From: Planctomycetota bacterium
Lineage (GTDB): Bacteria > Planctomycetota > Phycisphaerae > Sedimentisphaerales > Anaerobacaceae
Length of the DNA stretch: 6,317 bases
Direction: 5' to 3'
Assembly: GCA_003644295.1 (NCBI GenBank)
Contig: QNBZ01000085.1
Span: forward strand, 1 to 6,317
Part shown: positions 1 to 3,915 of the stretch, piece by piece
How the letters are laid out: every line of letters begins with the position of its first letter
How positions within the stretch are numbered: the stretch's first letter is position 1
Notes under the pieces: generated by a model
Seen by the model: the letters and a program-made list of their open reading frames with translations, nothing else
Told to the model about the DNA's origin: nothing
Databases searched by the model: none
Made by a program: the position numbers and the translations under genes

Positions 1-1118
1 ATTGAGTCGTTCGGATTTGCCGGCGTGCTGCGGATAATATAGCTCGGGTCAATATATTTCAGATTGAGTTCGATATGCTTTTCTTTGAAGTATGCACCGA
101 TTTTTTCTTTGAGAAAAACGCCGATATCTCCGAGTTTTTTATTACCTGAAGCGTCATATAAGGTGCTGCTGTCCATAAGGTCCTGCCCTGCGCCTTCTGC
201 CACAAGAATTACAGCGTGATTTCGACGTTCGAGTCTTTCCTGGAGATGGACAAGCAGCCCACTTTCACCATCGAGGTCGAAAGGCACTTCCGGAATAAGC
301 ACATAGTTGACGTCATTGATAGCCAGGGCCGTATGTGCGGCGATAAAACCCGATTCCCTGCCCATAACCTTGACAATTCCGACTCCGTTCAAGGCGTTTG
401 TTGCCTCTATGTGTGCGCTTGCAACGGCATCTACCGCTTTGGATACCGCTGTCTCAAACCCAAACGATTTTTCTACAAAGCTCAGGTCGTTGTCAATAGT
501 TTTAGGCACACCGACGACGGCAAGTTCAAGCCCACGTTTGCCTGCCTGCTGTGAAATGTTAAGAGCGCCTTTTTGTGTCCCGTCGCCGCCAATTGTAAAG
601 AGGATGTTGATATTCATCCTCTGTAGCGAATCAACGATTTCTTCGGTACGGTCGCCATAACCTCGCGAAGAACCAAGAATTGTTCCGCCCTTACGATGGA
701 TATCCAGGACGTTTCCCGGCGTTAGCTCCATCACCGGCAGAGCAAATTGTGAAAGAAGTCCGCGGTAGCCGAACCTGATGCCGGAAATCCGTTTTACGCC
801 GTAATGATACCACAGGCACATAACAATTGCCCGTATCACATCGTTAAGGCCTGGACACAATCCGCCGCAGGTAACGATGCCGGCGTGTACGTCTGCGGGG
901 TCAAAATAGATTTTCTCTCGCGGGCCGGCCTTTTCGAGCAGTTCACTACGCTGGAAACTGCGGGCCGGTGCATCAACGCTAGTTTCGATATCGTAAAGTA
1001 CACACTGGTCATCGTCCACGTAGTTTGCCATGTAATCGCCCCTTTTCCTTGACAGCAACATCGGCGAATGTACCGTCCTGCTGCCGAGCGTAGTAATGGT
1101 AAAATCTAATTTTTCCAT
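1..1118 (-). CDS. pfkA: ATP-type 6-phosphofructokinase, C-terminus beyond the window
   Basis: Cytoplasmic glycolytic enzyme that phosphorylates fructose 6-phosphate to fructose 1,6-bisphosphate. The frame is open from the ATG at 1118 to the left edge, giving 372 visible residues; I expect a few dozen more. Family motifs are in order: GGLCPGLND (85-93), GGTILGSSRG (144-153), GGDGT (177-181), PKTIDND (205-211) with the catalytic Asp, MGRESGF (252-258), and SYIIRSTPAN (359-368) just before the edge. The glycine after GGD is the classical ATP determinant. The Lys in PKTID occurs in plant-type and spirochaete-type ATP enzymes, so ATP is the predicted donor. The roughly 80-residue N-terminal extension before the first glycine loop fits that long subgroup. 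The start is supported by AAGGA at 1130-1126, 7 bases upstream. The pyruvate kinase stop lies 13 bases upstream, so the two genes are probably cotranscribed. Family assignment is firm; donor specificity is inferred. Confidence 0.93.
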   Translation of the reverse strand, partial: MEKLDFTITTLGSRTVHSPMLLSRKRGDYMANYVDDDQCVLYDIETSVDAPARSFQRSELLEKAGPREKIYFDPADVHAGIVTCGGLCPGLNDVIRAIVMCLWYHYGVKRISGIRFGYRGLLSQFALPVMELTPGNVLDIHRKGGTILGSSRGYGDRTEEIVDSLQRMNINILFTIGGDGTQKGALNISQQAGKRGLELAVVGVPKTIDNDLSFVEKSFGFETAVSKAVDAVASAHIEATNALNGVGIVKVMGRESGFIAAHTALAINDVNYVLIPEVPFDLDGESGLLVHLQERLERRNHAVILVAEGAGQDLMDSSTLYDASGNKKLGDIGVFLKEKIGAYFKEKHIELNLKYIDPSYIIRSTPANPNDS

Positions 1119-1125
1119 TAGAGTA

Positions 1126-1130
1126 TCCTT
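1126..1130 (-). promoter_or_regulatory. Shine-Dalgarno site of the ATP-type phosphofructokinase
   Basis: AAGGA on the minus strand lies 7 bases before the ATG at 1118 and immediately after the TGA of pyruvate kinase (1134-1132). It is the best ribosome binding site in the operon. It decides this start over in-frame Met20 and Met30, which would also shorten the N-terminal extension. The tight packing suggests translational coupling with pyruvate kinase. Confidence 0.7.
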
Positions 1131-1131
1131 A

Positions 1132-2556
1132 TCAATCGTTGGTTATAGTATGAACTATAATAGCATTGGTAGCGCTGGCTGTCCCCAATGGCTGTCCGGC
1201 AACGAGAACTATTTTCTCGCCGATATTGGCCCAATTGCGATTGATGATAAGCCGGTCAACCATACCGGTGAAGGACTCTATGTCCACAGGTATCGGTTGA
1301 CAGCGTGGTATAACGCCATAATCCAGGCACATTTGATGGCAGGTGCGTTGGTCTGAGCTGAAGGCCAAGATTGGCACGCCGATTCTGGCCTTACTGAGCA
1401 GCCGGGCTGATGAGCCGGTCTGCGACCATACGGCCACGAGTTTAGCGCCGATATCATCAGCAATTTGGCCTGCGTTATGTGCTACCGATGCGGTCAAAGC
1501 CAAGTCGTCTGTTGTAATGGTTTTTGGTCGAATCAGCTCGTTCTGGTCGAGGTACGCTTCGGTTACGCTTGCGATTCGCTGGATGGTTTGAGCGGCCTTG
1601 ACCGGATATTTACCCACTGCCGTTTCGCCGGAAAGCATAACAGCGTCGGTAAGGTCCATAATAGCGTTGGCAACATCTGAGACCTCGGCGCGCGTAGCGA
1701 CGGGGCTGTCAATCATACTTTGCAGCATTTGTGTGGCAACGACAACTGGTTTGCCAAAGCGTCGGCACAGCTGAGTGATTCGTTTCTGGATAAGGGGTAC
1801 TTCAGCCAGGTCCATCTCAACGCCGAGGTCGCCGCGGGCAACCAGTATGGCGTCGCTGGCTTTGATGACATCCTCCAGGTGCTTTAGAACCTGCGGCGTT
1901 TCAATCTTAGCAACGATTTTAATGTTGGCCCCGGCTTTACGGATATAGTCTTTCAACTGTTTGATTTCATCGGCTGAACGAACGAAGCTTAAAGCAAGAA
2001 AGTCCAGTTTTTTTTCGATGGCCCAGTCAACACATTGCCAATCGCGTTTGGTAATTGATGGTATGCTTATTTGTGTATCCGGCAGGTTAATTCCTTTATG
2101 GCTGCGCATAACCCCTGCGATGATGACCTCACACACCACCTCATTGTCATTCTTACTGACTACACGCAGGGCAATCCGGCCGTCATCTATGAAGATGCGG
2201 TGGCCAATGGCAATATCTTTGTTGAAATGTTCATAGTTAGTACCGAAACGTTTTGCCGTACCGACTTCGCTTCCCTGTACAATGGTTATTTTTTCACCGG
2301 TGTGCAGTTCATCGCCATCTGGTTCGATTCGATTTGTGCGAATCTTCGGGCCGCACAAATCACCAAGCACGGCGGTAGTATGATGATGTTGGCTGCGAGC
2401 GGTATTTAGCGACTCTAACAGTTTGCCGTGTTCTTCGAGCGTGCCGTGAGAAAAGTTCAGGCGGAAAACATCCACGCCGTTGTCGGTCATTGCCTTGATA
2501 ATATCAGAATTGCTGCACGAAGGGCCGAGCGTGGCAATTATTTTGGTCTTTATCAT
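1132..2556 (-). CDS. pyk: Pyruvate kinase
   Basis: Converts phosphoenolpyruvate and ADP to pyruvate and ATP, the last step of glycolysis, in the cytoplasm. The complete 474 residues match the usual bacterial length. The N-terminal KTKIIATLGPS is followed by FRLNFSHG (31-38; Arg32, Asn34 and Ser36 at the active site). DLCGPKIRT (66-74) leads into the B domain, roughly residues 72-165. VAKIETPQ (215-222) carries the catalytic Lys217 and metal ligand Glu219. RGDLGVE (241-247) carries metal ligand Asp243, followed by VATQML (273-278) and TRAEVSDVANAI (288-299). The C-terminal domain (about 345-474) has WSQTGSSARLLSKAR (377-391), the usual effector-site region. Lys71 in GPKIR replaces the Glu of K+-dependent enzymes, so K+ independence is predicted. 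DLTDAVM (301-307) has Leu where Gly is common. The ATG at 2556 follows a weak GGGAG 12 bases upstream and lies 22 bases after the preceding phosphofructokinase stop. Confidence 0.97.
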   Translation of the reverse strand: MIKTKIIATLGPSCSNSDIIKAMTDNGVDVFRLNFSHGTLEEHGKLLESLNTARSQHHHTTAVLGDLCGPKIRTNRIEPDGDELHTGEKITIVQGSEVGTAKRFGTNYEHFNKDIAIGHRIFIDDGRIALRVVSKNDNEVVCEVIIAGVMRSHKGINLPDTQISIPSITKRDWQCVDWAIEKKLDFLALSFVRSADEIKQLKDYIRKAGANIKIVAKIETPQVLKHLEDVIKASDAILVARGDLGVEMDLAEVPLIQKRITQLCRRFGKPVVVATQMLQSMIDSPVATRAEVSDVANAIMDLTDAVMLSGETAVGKYPVKAAQTIQRIASVTEAYLDQNELIRPKTITTDDLALTASVAHNAGQIADDIGAKLVAVWSQTGSSARLLSKARIGVPILAFSSDQRTCHQMCLDYGVIPRCQPIPVDIESFTGMVDRLIINRNWANIGEKIVLVAGQPLGTASATNAIIVHTITND

Positions 2557-2578
2557 TTCAGGCGATTGCTCCCGTCGG

Positions 2579-3790
2579 CTAAACCTTGGGATAATTTCCT
2601 AAAAAATATGTTTTCGGCAGCCCACCGGTCAGAGGCATTGCATATTCGACAAACGCATCTGTTACGCCGTTGCCCTCTGAATTGATAAATTCATCCGGCA
2701 TCGTTTTTGACTTTTCAGCGACATTACGAAGCTCGGTACTTACCAATTCCACTGCATAATTATCTCCGTTACCGGTTCGCTTTATGGCGACCGAACCGCT
2801 CTGCTCATTCATTGAGAACTTAACCGCTTCCCGTCCACACCTGCGAGCTTCGTCAGCATCAACGCTGGATTGAAAGCCAACGAAGCTTCTCTGTAGATAG
2901 CCGAAAGTATCTGCCCTGACGCGTTTAGCGCCGAGTTTGCCTTTGATTTGCCCTGTTAAAAAGTCAGCCAGGGCGCCTGTTCCGGACAGTTGCACATTGC
3001 CGTGTGCATCGGTCTCTTTCTGCTCGGCCAGTTTTTCCGCCCACGTTATGCCGTCGGTATCAATTATGCCTTCACTAACTGCGACGACACATCGGCCAAG
3101 TTTTGTATAAACTCCCTCAACATCACCGAGAAACTTATCCATCGAGACGGCTCTTTCAGGAAAATATACCAGGTGAGGGCCGTCGTCATCTCTCTGCTTT
3201 CCAAGAACGGAAGCTGCCGCCAGAAAGCCGGCGTGTCTGCCCATAATCACATCGACCTTTATACCCGGAAGCGCTCTGTTGTCGAGGTCGTCGCCCATAA
3301 GAGCGCAGGCGACAAACTTGGCGGCGGTACCATAGCCGGGGCAGTGGTCGGTTACAAGCAAATCGTTGTCGATAGTCTTTGGAATATGAAACGCTCGCAT
3401 TTCATAGCCGACCTCAGCAGCCATTATATTAACGATATTGGCTGTATTAGCTGAATCATTGCCGCCGATGTAAAAAAAGTATCTGATATTCCGTTTCTTA
3501 AAGACATCAAGTATTTTAGCGCAGTATTCTTCATCGGGTTTATCACGGCTTGAGCCTAAAGCTGCCGATGAGCAGCCCGCCATTCCTTCTAAAACCGAAA
3601 TCGACAAATTTTTCAAATCAACAAAGTTTTCATTGACGACTCCTTGTACGGCGTGTATCGAGCCGTACAGATTTTCGATTTCCGGATGTTTGCAGACTTC
3701 TTCAATAACGCCGGCTAAAGATGCGTTGATAGTTCCGGTCGGCCCGCCTGATTGTCCGACCACTGCGTTTGCTTTTGGTGCTTCTGACAT
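2579..3790 (-). CDS. PPi-type 6-phosphofructokinase (diphosphate--fructose-6-phosphate 1-phosphotransferase)
   Basis: Predicted to phosphorylate fructose 6-phosphate with pyrophosphate, a reversible glycolytic and gluconeogenic step; some relatives also accept sedoheptulose 7-phosphate. From the ATG at 3790 it has 403 residues, normal for this short PPi subgroup. Visible motifs are GQSGGPTGTINAS (12-24), GSSRDKP near residue 80, YIGGNDS (107-113), IPKTIDND (136-143) with catalytic Asp141, and MGRHAGF (183-189). Asp112, where ATP enzymes have Gly, and Lys138 in PKTID are the two classical PPi determinants. Asn111 replaces the Asp of GGDGS; I recall GGNDS as common in this subgroup, so it is not taken as loss of activity. 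A TTG at 3832 would add 14 non-conserved residues, but the ATG has GGAG 11 bases upstream and the conserved domain begins soon after it. It is the first gene of the glycolytic operon, behind its own promoter. The donor is inferred from motifs only. Confidence 0.92.
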   Translation of the reverse strand: MSEAPKANAVVGQSGGPTGTINASLAGVIEEVCKHPEIENLYGSIHAVQGVVNENFVDLKNLSISVLEGMAGCSSAALGSSRDKPDEEYCAKILDVFKKRNIRYFFYIGGNDSANTANIVNIMAAEVGYEMRAFHIPKTIDNDLLVTDHCPGYGTAAKFVACALMGDDLDNRALPGIKVDVIMGRHAGFLAAASVLGKQRDDDGPHLVYFPERAVSMDKFLGDVEGVYTKLGRCVVAVSEGIIDTDGITWAEKLAEQKETDAHGNVQLSGTGALADFLTGQIKGKLGAKRVRADTFGYLQRSFVGFQSSVDADEARRCGREAVKFSMNEQSGSVAIKRTGNGDNYAVELVSTELRNVAEKSKTMPDEFINSEGNGVTDAFVEYAMPLTGGLPKTYFLGNYPKV

Positions 3791-3801
3791 TTTTACGAAT
3801 T

Positions 3802-3805
3802 CTCC
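3802..3805 (-). promoter_or_regulatory. Ribosome binding site favouring the ATG start of the PPi-type phosphofructokinase
   Basis: GGAG on the minus strand lies 11 bases before the ATG at 3790. The spacing is slightly long but usable. It supports the ATG over the in-frame TTG at 3832. That TTG would also begin only about 8 bases from the predicted transcription start, leaving almost no leader. Confidence 0.5.
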
Positions 3806-3846
3806 ACTGAAACTGTTACTTTTACCCTTCAACTCACGAATGGCTT

Positions 3847-3874
3847 ATTATACAAACACAACACCAACAGGCAA
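3847..3874 (-). promoter_or_regulatory. Sigma70-like promoter of the glycolytic operon
   Basis: The minus strand carries TTGCCT (3874-3869), a 16-base spacer, and a perfect TATAAT (3852-3847) in the gap between the addA stop (3916) and the phosphofructokinase start (3790). The predicted transcription start is near 3840, giving a leader of about 50 bases. The leader shows no recognisable riboswitch or strong hairpin. No convincing intrinsic terminator follows addA, so read-through from addA is also possible. The placement suggests that the three glycolytic genes are expressed independently of the DNA-repair gene upstream. Confidence 0.6.
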
Positions 3875-3915
3875 GAGTAATCCCGATGATTTTAATGTCT
3901 GATTCTTGATTATCG

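Noticed and set aside
216..1052. Plus-strand open frames (216-554, 307-660, 804-1052) as genes
   Set aside because: The minus strand here encodes a continuous phosphofructokinase with all family motifs, and the plus-strand frames are its shadows.
2990..3454. Plus-strand open frame of 154 codons
   Set aside because: It lies entirely antisense to the clearly conserved PPi-type phosphofructokinase, has no recognisable motif, and is typical of a shadow frame.
3830..3832. TTG at 3832 as the start of the PPi-type phosphofructokinase
   Set aside because: It adds 14 residues with no family similarity, has no good ribosome binding site, and sits almost at the predicted transcription start. The ATG at 3790 is better.
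3875..3915. Intrinsic terminator after addA
   Set aside because: Only a weak four-base stem is visible and there is no following run of T on the minus strand.
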